NCBI GenBank assembly: GCA_021777365.1
Contig: JAJYDP010000111.1
Coordinates: forward strand, 1 to 11,220
Origin: Chloroflexota bacterium
GTDB taxonomy: Bacteria; Chloroflexota; Limnocylindria; Limnocylindrales; CSP1-4
DNA length: 11,220 nt
Direction: 5' to 3'
A program made the translations under genes and the position numbers. Position 1 is the first letter of the stretch; every line of letters begins with the position of its first letter. The notes below the pieces were generated by a model that had not been told where the DNA came from, made no database searches, and worked only from the letters and a program-made list of their open reading frames with translations. This document shows, piece by piece, positions 6,021 to 11,220 of the stretch.

Positions 6021-7061
6021 TCAGACGCCCGCCGGCCGAGGCGCGCCCAGCGAGCGGCCAGGCGTCGGTCCGGGCTCCGGCAGCGCGTCGCCGATCCCCC
6101 GCTCGGCACGCACCCGTCGCGCGGCCTCCACCACCACGCGCATCTTCTCCTTCGCCTCTTCTACCGTGCGGGTCTTGAGCCCACAGTCGGGGTCCACGAA
6201 GATCCGCTCCGGAGGCAGGACCTCCAGCGCGCGCCGGATCCCCTCGGCGGCCTCCTCGACCGACTCGATGCGGTGGCTGTGGACGTCGACCACGCCGAGC
6301 CCGATCGCCTTGGTGAAGGGGACATCCCGGAAGCGTTCGAGCAGGTGGTAGCCGGAGTTCGCCATCTCGAGGTCCACCTGGTCGACCGGGATGTCGAGCA
6401 TGGTGGGGTAGGCGTGCATGAAGTCGCCGTAGCAGATGTGCGTGATCGCGTGCGCGTCGAGCCCGTCCGTGACGATCGCCATCGCCTCGGCCACCAGGGG
6501 CAGCTCCTCCATGCGCGCTGACGCCGCGGGCTCGTCGACCTGGATGAAGCGCGCCCCGGCGGCCGCCAGGTCCATCGCCTCCTCGTGGATCGCCCGCGCC
6601 AGGTCCAGCACGAACTCGCGCCGCGAGCCGTAGTGCTCGTCGAAGCTCCAATCCGCGATGGTGTACGGGCCGGTGAGCATCCCCTTGACGGGCCGCGCCG
6701 TGAGCGACTGCGCGTACTCCCATGCCTCGACGGTGATGGGATGCGTGCGCCGCACCCTGCCCACCGCGATGGGCTTGTGGTAGTAGCGGTTGCCGTAGCT
6801 CCGCACGAGGCCGCCGATCTCGAAGCCGGCCAGCTCCTCGGCGAAGTACGTGGCCATGTCGCCGCGGTACATCTCGCCGTCGACCAGGATGTCGACCCCG
6901 AGTTCCTCCTGGAACCGGATCCAGTCCTCCGTCGCGCGGCGCTCGAGCGCGTGCAGCTCGTCGTCGGCCAGGCGCCCGGCCGCGTGCTCGGCGCGCGCCC
7001 TGACCAGCTCCGGCGGCTTGGGGAACGATCCGACCGACGTGGTCCACAGCCCGTTGCTCAT
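6021..7061 (-). CDS. metE: core cobalamin-independent methionine synthase (MetE catalytic domain)
   Basis: A 346-residue protein equal to the C-terminal half of classical MetE (about 750 residues). It transfers a methyl group to homocysteine to make methionine. The zinc site is complete: His208 and Cys210 in THICYGDF, Glu232 in DLEMANS, and Cys293 in DPDCGLKTR. Homocysteine-binding landmarks are also present: GSFPKP at 11-16, GEMYRGDM with Glu63, GPYTIADWSF at 131-140, Asp176 in QVDEPA, and His261 in VDVHSHR. Stand-alone core MetE proteins are known in archaea and in some Chloroflexota such as Dehalococcoides, where a methylated corrinoid rather than methyl-tetrahydrofolate triglutamate is the methyl donor; whether that holds here is open. 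Start ATG at 7061 overlaps the stop of the upstream gene (ATGA) and has GGAGG six bases upstream. The last 20 residues are a Pro/Gly/Arg tail. Confidence 0.9.
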   Translation of the reverse strand: MSNGLWTTSVGSFPKPPELVRARAEHAAGRLADDELHALERRATEDWIRFQEELGVDILVDGEMYRGDMATYFAEELAGFEIGGLVRSYGNRYYHKPIAVGRVRRTHPITVEAWEYAQSLTARPVKGMLTGPYTIADWSFDEHYGSRREFVLDLARAIHEEAMDLAAAGARFIQVDEPAASARMEELPLVAEAMAIVTDGLDAHAITHICYGDFMHAYPTMLDIPVDQVDLEMANSGYHLLERFRDVPFTKAIGLGVVDVHSHRIESVEEAAEGIRRALEVLPPERIFVDPDCGLKTRTVEEAKEKMRVVVEAARRVRAERGIGDALPEPGPTPGRSLGAPRPAGV

Positions 7062-8197
7062 GACCGGCCTCCCCGTGCGGCAGCCCCCGGTCGCTGAGAC
7101 GGCGGCGCGTAGGACCCGAGCGCGGCGCTCCGCGCATCCACGGCCCGCGGGTCGATGACCTTCGCGAGCTCCACCGGATCTGTGATGGTGGCCTTCCTGG
7201 CGGCTTCCGCCAGCGCCTCGATCTTGGCCTTCGCACGATCGCGCGGCAGGTACTCGAGGCTCGTGGAGGGCGCCAGCGCGACGCGGTCCAGGCCCCGCCC
7301 GCCAGTGGACGCGGCGTAGTGCGCGGCCCAGATCATCACCGGCTCGTCGTCCGGGCGCGTGTTCCGGGCATTCGCGACACCGCAGACGATCCCGCGTTCC
7401 CGGGGCGCGCGGGCGATCAGCTCCCAGTTGTCGGGCCCCGCGATCAGGTCAAAGAGGTGGCTCCGGAAGGGCAGCCCGAACAGCAGGTCGGGGCCGGCAC
7501 CCACCGCGTCGCCCATCGTGATCGACAGGCAGAGGTGCGCCTCCTCGAGGCCGCGTGTGACCCGCCGGAGCGCCTCGCCGGCCAGCGCCCGCTCGGCCGC
7601 ATCGTCCGGCCCGACCAGGGTCAGCGCGTTCTCGTCGAGCTGGATCACGGGTACACCGGCGGCCCGGAGCGCGAGCAGCTCCTGGTTCAGCGCCTCCGCC
7701 AGCGCGAGCGTCAGCCGCTCCCGGCCGATCTCGCCCGGATCGGACAGGCGCGCCAGCGTGTACGGCCCCACCAGGCACTGCTTGACCGGCGGCGCCGCGA
7801 TGCCCCGCTCCTGAGCCAGGGTCGCGGCGGTGTCGCGCGCGAACCGCCAGTCGTCGACGGTGATCGGCGATTCCCAGCGGGGCGCCTCCAGCGCGCGCGG
7901 TTGGCGGTAGTAGGTGTTGGTGTCGAAGTACCGCAGGAGGCCCGTGATCTCGAGCCCGCGCAGCCCGCGCGCCACGGCCGTCTGCTGGTCGTCCCACCGG
8001 ACCTGCCCGTCAGTCAGGAGCTCGAGCCCCGCGTCGATCTGCTCGGCCATCACCTCGCGAACGAGCTCGTCCTGGGCCACCCGGAACGCGGGCTCGTCGA
8101 TCTCTCCGCGCTCGAGCCGGGCGTGTGCGGCGCGCACGCGGAACGGCTGGCCGGGCAGCGGGGTGCGTGGATAGGCTCCGACGAGCGTGGCGAACAT
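7058..8197 (-). CDS. MetE-like barrel protein without zinc ligands (MetE N-terminal-domain type)
   Basis: A 379-residue UROD/MetE-superfamily barrel, first gene of the operon. It can be aligned by eye with the core MetE next door: VGAYPRTPLP, LLTDGQVRWDD, CLVGPYTLARL and VIQLDENAL are the counterparts of GSFPKP, VDGEMYRGD, GPYTIADWS and QVDEPA. The metal ligands are replaced: the HxC position reads SIT (Ser225, Thr227), and the PDC position reads PST (Thr312). The PSTSLEYLPRD segment near the C terminus resembles the corresponding SSCSLLH-type stretch of the N-terminal half of full-length MetE. I therefore read it as the separate N-terminal-type half of a split MetE, perhaps binding the methyl donor or acting as a partner, rather than as a second catalyst. 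The ATG at 8197 has GGGAG five bases upstream (8203-8207). The stop overlaps the next start by four bases. Confidence 0.82.
   Translation of the reverse strand: MFATLVGAYPRTPLPGQPFRVRAAHARLERGEIDEPAFRVAQDELVREVMAEQIDAGLELLTDGQVRWDDQQTAVARGLRGLEITGLLRYFDTNTYYRQPRALEAPRWESPITVDDWRFARDTAATLAQERGIAAPPVKQCLVGPYTLARLSDPGEIGRERLTLALAEALNQELLALRAAGVPVIQLDENALTLVGPDDAAERALAGEALRRVTRGLEEAHLCLSITMGDAVGAGPDLLFGLPFRSHLFDLIAGPDNWELIARAPRERGIVCGVANARNTRPDDEPVMIWAAHYAASTGGRGLDRVALAPSTSLEYLPRDRAKAKIEALAEAARKATITDPVELAKVIDPRAVDARSAALGSYAPPSQRPGAAARGGRS
7068..7072 (-). promoter_or_regulatory. Shine-Dalgarno of core metE inside the upstream gene
   Basis: GGAGG on the minus strand, six bases before the ATG at 7061 and within the last codons of the upstream gene. 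With the ATGA stop/start overlap at 7058-7061 it points to coupled, near-equal synthesis of the two MetE-like proteins. Confidence 0.7.
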
Positions 8198-8228
8198 GCG
8201 GACTCCCGTGGCGATGGACGTCCCGGCG

Positions 8229-8234
8229 ATTGTA
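8229..8234 (-). promoter_or_regulatory. -10 box candidate for the MetE-like operon
   Basis: Reads TACAAT on the minus strand, 5 of 6 matches to TATAAT, about 32 bases before the ATG at 8197. The implied untranslated leader of roughly 25 bases carries the GGGAG ribosome site. The -35 position is GC-only and unlike TTGACA, so an activator or a different sigma factor would be needed if this box is used. Confidence 0.45.
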
Positions 8235-8257
8235 CGGGAACGATCGGCGGCGGCCGG

Positions 8258-8314
8258 CCGTGGCCTCCAGGGCCCTCCGTGGCCTGCGGGGCCTCCCGTG
8301 GCCTCCGCGCGCCT
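8258..8314. repeat. three-copy 19-base tandem direct repeat in divergent control region
   Basis: The block CCGTGGCCT occurs at 8258-8266, 8277-8285 and 8296-8304, exactly 19 bases apart each time, and the 10 bases after each copy are partly conserved (GC-rich, ending near GGCCT). Nineteen is not a multiple of three and neither flanking gene covers the block, so this is not a coding repeat. It lies 60 bases before the MetE-like gene and 64 bases before the gamma-glutamyltransferase start. It may be an array of regulator sites or a small minisatellite. Confidence 0.7.
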
Positions 8315-8345
8315 GGCCCTCGGGGTCGGCGGGGCCGGCGCGCGA

Positions 8346-8362
8346 CGATCGGCCGCGGATCG
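8346..8362. promoter_or_regulatory. 17-base near-palindrome, possible operator
   Basis: CGATC at 8346-8350 and GATCG at 8358-8362 flank a 7-base centre; seven of the eight symmetric positions pair. It is 15 bases upstream of the gamma-glutamyltransferase start and immediately before its -10-like box, a common place for a repressor site. No partner protein is identifiable. Confidence 0.35.
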
Positions 8363-8364
8363 CC

Positions 8365-8370
8365 GACAAT
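8365..8370 (+). promoter_or_regulatory. possible -10 box for leaderless ggt transcript
   Basis: GACAAT, 4 of 6 matches to TATAAT, ends 7 bases before the ATG at 8378. With normal spacing transcription would begin at about the A of the start codon, which would explain why I find no Shine-Dalgarno in front of this gene. Confidence 0.3.
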
Positions 8371-8377
8371 CGGACCG

Positions 8378-10048
8378 ATGACGGATCCGCGCCTCTCCAC
8401 CGCCGGCGCGCCCACCCTGGTCCCGGCCATCACCGTCCGCGGCACCCGTGGTGCCGTCGCCTCCCCGCACGCGCTCGCGACCGAGGCAGGCCTCGGCATC
8501 CTCCGCGCGGGTGGCGGCGCCGTCGATGCCGCGGTCGCCACCAACGCGGCGCTCTCGGTCGTCAACAGCTACATGTGCGGGCTCGGCGGCGACGCGTTCT
8601 GGCTGATCTGGACGCCCGAGCGCGGGCTGGAGGCCCTGAACGGGAGCGGCCGGTCGGCCTCGGCGGCCACGATCGACGCGGCGCGGGCGGGGGGCCTCGC
8701 GGCTATACCGGAGCGCGGCCCCTGGACGGTCACCGTGCCGGGCGCGATCCGGTCCTGGGGCGACGCGCACCGGCGGCACGGCCGGCTCCCCTGGCACGAC
8801 CTGCTCGCCCCGGCGATCGACCTCGCGGACGGCTTCGCGGCCAGCCTCACCTGGCGCGCCACGATCGAGCGCGCGGCCGGCGTCTTCGGCACCGACTCCG
8901 ACTGGGCCCAGGTCTTCCGGCCCCTCGGGCGCCCGTGGCAGGTCGGGGAGCGGGTGTGTCTGCCTGCGCTGGCGGGGACGCTGCGCCGGCTCGCGGCCGA
9001 GGGTCCGGACGACGCGTACGAGGGCGTCCTCGCGCAACAGGCGGCCGGGTACCTGGAACGGGCCGGGTCGCCGCTGCGGATCGCGGACCTTGCCGCGCAC
9101 ACGTCGACCTGGGGCGATCCGATCCGCGTGACGTACCGGGGCGTGGAGGCCACCTCCCATCCGCCGAACAGCTCGGGTGTCGTGGCGCTCGAGCTCCTCC
9201 AGGTCCTGGCGGCGTTCGGCCCGCCCATGCCGTCGGCGTTCGGTCCGCACGGTGTCACCGACCCGCGCTGGGTGCACCTGGTTCTCGAGGCCGCGCGCCT
9301 GGCGATTGCCGATCGCGACGCGTATCTCACGGATCCCGAGGCGATGGCCGAGGCGGCCCTCGGGGTCCTGCTCGATCCGGGCCGTGCCGCGGACCTGGCG
9401 GGCCGGATCGATCCCGCGCGCGCGACCCGGCCGCGCCCGCTCGCGACGCCGCGCGGAGGCGGGACGATCTACCTCGCGGCCGCCGACTCATGGGGCGGAG
9501 CGGTGAGCCTCATCGAGTCGAACTACGGCGGCTTCGGGTCCGGCCTGGTGGACCCGGCGACCGGCGTCGCGTACCAGAACCGTGGCGCGTTCTTCGCGCT
9601 GGACCCGGGACACGCGAACGCGCTCGCGCCGCGCAAACGGACCATGCACACGCTGACGCCCGGCATGCTCTTCCGTGACGGCAGACCCTGGATCGTGCAC
9701 GGGTCGATGGGCGGCGAGATCCAGCCGCAGGTCTTCGCACAGCTCGTGTCGGCCGTGGTGGACGGAGGGCGAGCCATCGCCGACGCGGTCGCGGCGCCGA
9801 GGTTCGCCGCGGACGCAGACCGGCACTACGGGCCTCCGGCGGTCACGCGGCTCGAGGGCGGCATGCTGCCCGAGGTGGGGGAGGCACTGGCCGGCATGGG
9901 CCACGACGTGGCCTGGACCGCCCCATTCTCGAGCGCCTTCGGGCATGAGCACGCCATCGAGATCCTGCGGGACCCCGGCGCCGACCTCCCGGTGTCCTTC
10001 GCCGCCACCGCCGATCCGCGCTCGGAGGGACTGCCCGGGGCCTGGTGA
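8378..10048 (+). CDS. ggt: gamma-glutamyltransferase family protein (Ntn hydrolase)
   Basis: A 556-residue proenzyme of normal family length. These enzymes cut themselves in front of a threonine and then hydrolyse or transfer gamma-glutamyl groups from glutathione and related amides. The expected nucleophile is Thr363 in GGTIYLAAAD, seven residues before Asp370 of the DSWGGAVSLIES segment, as in the TTH...VVD motif of E. coli Ggt. Also present are ASPHALATEAGLGILRAGGGAVDAAVATN (split here: ASPHALATEAG at 28-38, GGGAVDAAVATN at 45-56), GLGGDAF at 68-74, SNYGGFGSG at 381-389 and the GSMGG box at 442-446. There is no signal peptide, unlike secreted Ggt, so it should act in the cytoplasm; related acylases of this fold use other amides. 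ATG at 8378 is chosen because the family-conserved sequence starts shortly after it. The long open frame upstream is a shadow of the opposite-strand gene. Confidence 0.88.
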   Translation: MTDPRLSTAGAPTLVPAITVRGTRGAVASPHALATEAGLGILRAGGGAVDAAVATNAALSVVNSYMCGLGGDAFWLIWTPERGLEALNGSGRSASAATIDAARAGGLAAIPERGPWTVTVPGAIRSWGDAHRRHGRLPWHDLLAPAIDLADGFAASLTWRATIERAAGVFGTDSDWAQVFRPLGRPWQVGERVCLPALAGTLRRLAAEGPDDAYEGVLAQQAAGYLERAGSPLRIADLAAHTSTWGDPIRVTYRGVEATSHPPNSSGVVALELLQVLAAFGPPMPSAFGPHGVTDPRWVHLVLEAARLAIADRDAYLTDPEAMAEAALGVLLDPGRAADLAGRIDPARATRPRPLATPRGGGTIYLAAADSWGGAVSLIESNYGGFGSGLVDPATGVAYQNRGAFFALDPGHANALAPRKRTMHTLTPGMLFRDGRPWIVHGSMGGEIQPQVFAQLVSAVVDGGRAIADAVAAPRFAADADRHYGPPAVTRLEGGMLPEVGEALAGMGHDVAWTAPFSSAFGHEHAIEILRDPGADLPVSFAATADPRSEGLPGAW

Positions 10049-10070
10049 CGGACCCCCGGCGGTGCCTCGC

Positions 10071-10076
10071 TATACT
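10071..10076 (+). promoter_or_regulatory. -10 box candidate for the small Cys/His gene
   Basis: TATACT, 5 of 6 matches to TATAAT, 22 bases after the gamma-glutamyltransferase stop and one of very few AT-rich spots nearby. The best -35 candidate, GTGACG at 10045-10050, is about 20 bases away, longer than usual. If used, it makes a transcript with a leader of nearly 100 bases before the GTG at 10181. Confidence 0.45.
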
Positions 10077-10106
10077 CTCGGTCGGCCGGTCGCGCCGCGC
10101 TCACAA

Positions 10107-10169
10107 CCTCCGCGGCTGGCCATCCAGTCTCGTCGGCCCACCTGCACTCGCGCCCGCGGAGCCCGGAGG
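10107..10169 (+). promoter_or_regulatory. structured leader with alternative pairings near the ribosome site
   Basis: CTCCGCGG (10108-10115) is exactly complementary to CCGCGGAG (10154-10161), and a small CTGG/CCAG hairpin (10116-10127) lies inside the loop. The overlapping CCTCCG (10107-10112) is also complementary to CGGAGG (10164-10169), which is the Shine-Dalgarno of the next gene. The two pairings exclude each other. In sequence this GC-rich such matches can arise by chance; it resembles no riboswitch class that I recognise. Confidence 0.25.
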
Positions 10170-10180
10170 GAACTGATCGC

Positions 10181-10459
10181 GTGAGCTCGAACATCGGACA
10201 GAACTATCCGTACTCGCGAGAGACCGAGCCGGAGCGCGCGGCAGCCGTCGAGCGCGCGTACGTGGCGTTCGAGGGCCTCCGGGAGCGCGCCGGCGGCGAG
10301 CTCACCCCGTTCCCGGCACCAGCGCGCGACGAGATCTGGTGGGTGTGGGCCTGCCCGACCGACGGGGGCGCCGGGCGGCTGCACGCGGCGGGATACGCAC
10401 GGGAGCGGCGTGCGCTCTACACCGTCTGCGACGCCTGCGGGAGGTCGTTCCTCCGCTGA
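10181..10459 (+). CDS. small hypothetical protein with Cys/His cluster
   Basis: A 92-residue protein of unknown function. The N-terminal half is charged and probably helical (RETEPERAAAVERAYVAFEGLRE, given here as RETEPERAAAVE and RAYVAFEGLRE, about residues 13-35). The C-terminal half has WWVWACP (Cys58), His68 and CDACGRS (Cys83, Cys86), a spacing that could hold one zinc ion in a ribbon-like fold, though only four candidate ligands exist. No signal peptide or membrane segment is seen. The GTG at 10181 has GGAGG (10165-10169) at a rather long 11-base spacing and a TATACT box about 105 bases upstream, which argue that it is real. Its last 43 bases overlap the 3' end of the peptidase gene on the other strand. 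Confidence 0.62.
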   Translation: MSSNIGQNYPYSRETEPERAAAVERAYVAFEGLRERAGGELTPFPAPARDEIWWVWACPTDGGAGRLHAAGYARERRALYTVCDACGRSFLR

Positions 10460-11220
10460 CCGGTGGCCGCGCCGTCGCCGATGGCGAGCAGGATCGCGGC
10501 GAGCAGCGTCACGCGCGGCACGATCGAGTCGACCTCGACGTATTCGTCGGGCGAATGATCCAGTCCGCCCACGGGCCCGAGACCGTCCAGCGACGGGACG
10601 CCGGCGCCCGCGGTGGTGTTGGCGTCCGACGCCCCCCCGGTCGCCGCGTCGTGCAGCTCGAACCCCAGCGCCGCCGCGATCTCCACGGCGGCGTCGACGA
10701 GCGCGCCCGTGGCGGGAAGCCGTTCCATGGGCCAGTGGCGGCCGCGTTCCTCGACCTCGCAGGTGATGTCCGGCACGGTCGAGCGGGCCGCGATCTCGCG
10801 CACCGCCGCCTCCGCGGCCTCGAGGTCCGCGCGCGAGGGCGAGCGCAGGTCCACCTCGAGCACGGCCTCGTCCGCGACGACGTTGGGGCGCGTGCCGCCG
10901 CGGGCCACCCCCACGTTGCAGGTCACGCCCGGCCAGCGGCCGTTCAGGGCGTGCAGCGCGATCGTCTTGTGGGCCGCCTCGAGGATCGCGCTCCTCCCCT
11001 TCTCGGGCTCGACCCCGGCGTGCGCCGCCCGCCCGTGCACAAGCAGAGCCAGCGACTGGTTGCCCTTGCGGGCGCTCACGATGTCGCCGTTGGCGCGCGC
11101 GCACTCGAGGACCAGCGCGACGTCGTGCTCGGGGGCCACGGCCCGGATCACGAGGGTGCTGACGGGAGACCCGATCTCCTCGTCGGGATTCGCGATGAAG
11201 GTGACCCGGTCGAACGGCAG
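10417..11220 (-). CDS. M20 family metallopeptidase, CPG2 (glutamate carboxypeptidase) type, 5' truncated
   Basis: The C-terminal 267 residues of a zinc carboxypeptidase; the frame is open to the window edge, so the start lies beyond 11220. The fragment opens inside the catalytic domain: NPDEEIGSP carries the expected catalytic Glu14 and metal-binding Glu15 (fragment numbering), followed by another metal-type Glu39 in LVLECARANG. The dimerisation domain begins near HAGVEPEKGRSA (67-78) and runs to about residue 155. The last metal His is His222 in GLDHSPDEY. This is the pattern of carboxypeptidase G2, which removes C-terminal glutamate from folates and N-acyl or peptidyl amino acids; related M20 enzymes take other acyl amino acids. 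The tail of about 20 residues after AILLAIG is extra and is the part that overlaps the small gene on the other strand. Stop is TAG at 10417-10419. Confidence 0.88.
   Translation of the reverse strand: MPFDRVTFIANPDEEIGSPVSTLVIRAVAPEHDVALVLECARANGDIVSARKGNQSLALLVHGRAAHAGVEPEKGRSAILEAAHKTIALHALNGRWPGVTCNVGVARGGTRPNVVADEAVLEVDLRSPSRADLEAAEAAVREIAARSTVPDITCEVEERGRHWPMERLPATGALVDAAVEIAAALGFELHDAATGGASDANTTAGAGVPSLDGLGPVGGLDHSPDEYVEVDSIVPRVTLLAAILLAIGDGAATGQRRNDLPQASQTV

Noticed and set aside
3777..6521. 914-codon open frame on the plus strand across three minus-strand genes
   Set aside because: Low-complexity Arg/Ser/Ala translation, crosses two gene boundaries and a hairpin; the minus-strand genes carry conserved catalytic residues.
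8258..8314. CRISPR array
   Set aside because: The period is only 19 bases with no unique spacers of normal length and no cas genes in the window.
8198..9277. upstream extension of the MetE-like frame to 739 codons
   Set aside because: The extra part crosses the tandem repeat and runs antisense to ggt; the family-like sequence begins at the ATG at 8197 behind GGGAG.
8125..9678. 517-codon plus-strand frame over the start of ggt
   Set aside because: It is the wrong frame for the gamma-glutamyltransferase motifs and is Arg/Gly/Pro-rich without domain content.
1..11220. tRNA or rRNA genes, insertion sequences, integrase or phage genes
   Set aside because: I found no cloverleaf-like or rRNA-like stretch, no transposase or integrase motifs and no terminal inverted repeats flanking a gene.

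Overview
This is a GC-rich, gene-dense bacterial window with short intergenic gaps and GTG as well as ATG starts. It has ten recognisable protein genes, two of them cut by the window edges, and no RNA genes, insertion sequences or CRISPR arrays. The base composition, the long false ORFs on both strands, the two-gene MetE-like arrangement and the style of the hypothetical proteins would fit Chloroflexota (for example the Limnocylindria side) or a high-GC actinobacterial relative. No marker gene here settles the taxonomy, so that is inference.

Left part (2-2632, plus strand): the 3' end of a PotC-type polyamine ABC permease, then a three-domain regulator (MerR-type HTH, XRE-type HTH, cupin), then a class III (GABA-type) aminotransferase whose Shine-Dalgarno overlaps the regulator's stop codon. 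This looks like one operon for uptake and breakdown of polyamines or GABA. The regulator is reminiscent of the XRE-cupin repressor PuuR with an extra DNA-binding domain. A hairpin at 2652-2684 separates it from the convergent gene that follows.

Middle part (2693-8197, minus strand, read right to left): an upstream MetE-like barrel protein without zinc ligands, a zinc-site-complete core MetE starting in a 4-base ATGA overlap, and a glyoxalase-II-like metallo-beta-lactamase-fold hydrolase 16 bases further on. These three form a tight operon ending near a hairpin at 5306-5330. Beyond it lie a hypothetical protein resembling a secretion/pilus ATPase that has lost its P-loop, and an unusually long class II (fructose-bisphosphate-type) aldolase.

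Right part (8198-11220): a 180-base divergent control region holds a three-copy 19-base tandem repeat, a near-palindrome and -10-like boxes on both strands. It is followed by a cytosolic gamma-glutamyltransferase-family gene (plus), a small Cys/His protein with a long structured leader (plus), and a 5'-truncated M20 carboxypeptidase of the CPG2 type (minus) whose 3' end overlaps the small gene by 43 bases. The gamma-glutamyltransferase and the CPG2-like peptidase both act on glutamyl amides and would release glutamate, so much of the window concerns scavenging and interconversion of amino acids, amines and one-carbon units. I see no clearly new multi-gene system. The best leads are the MerR-XRE-cupin regulator, the P-loop-less ATPase homologue, the split MetE pair and the repeat-bearing divergent promoter.
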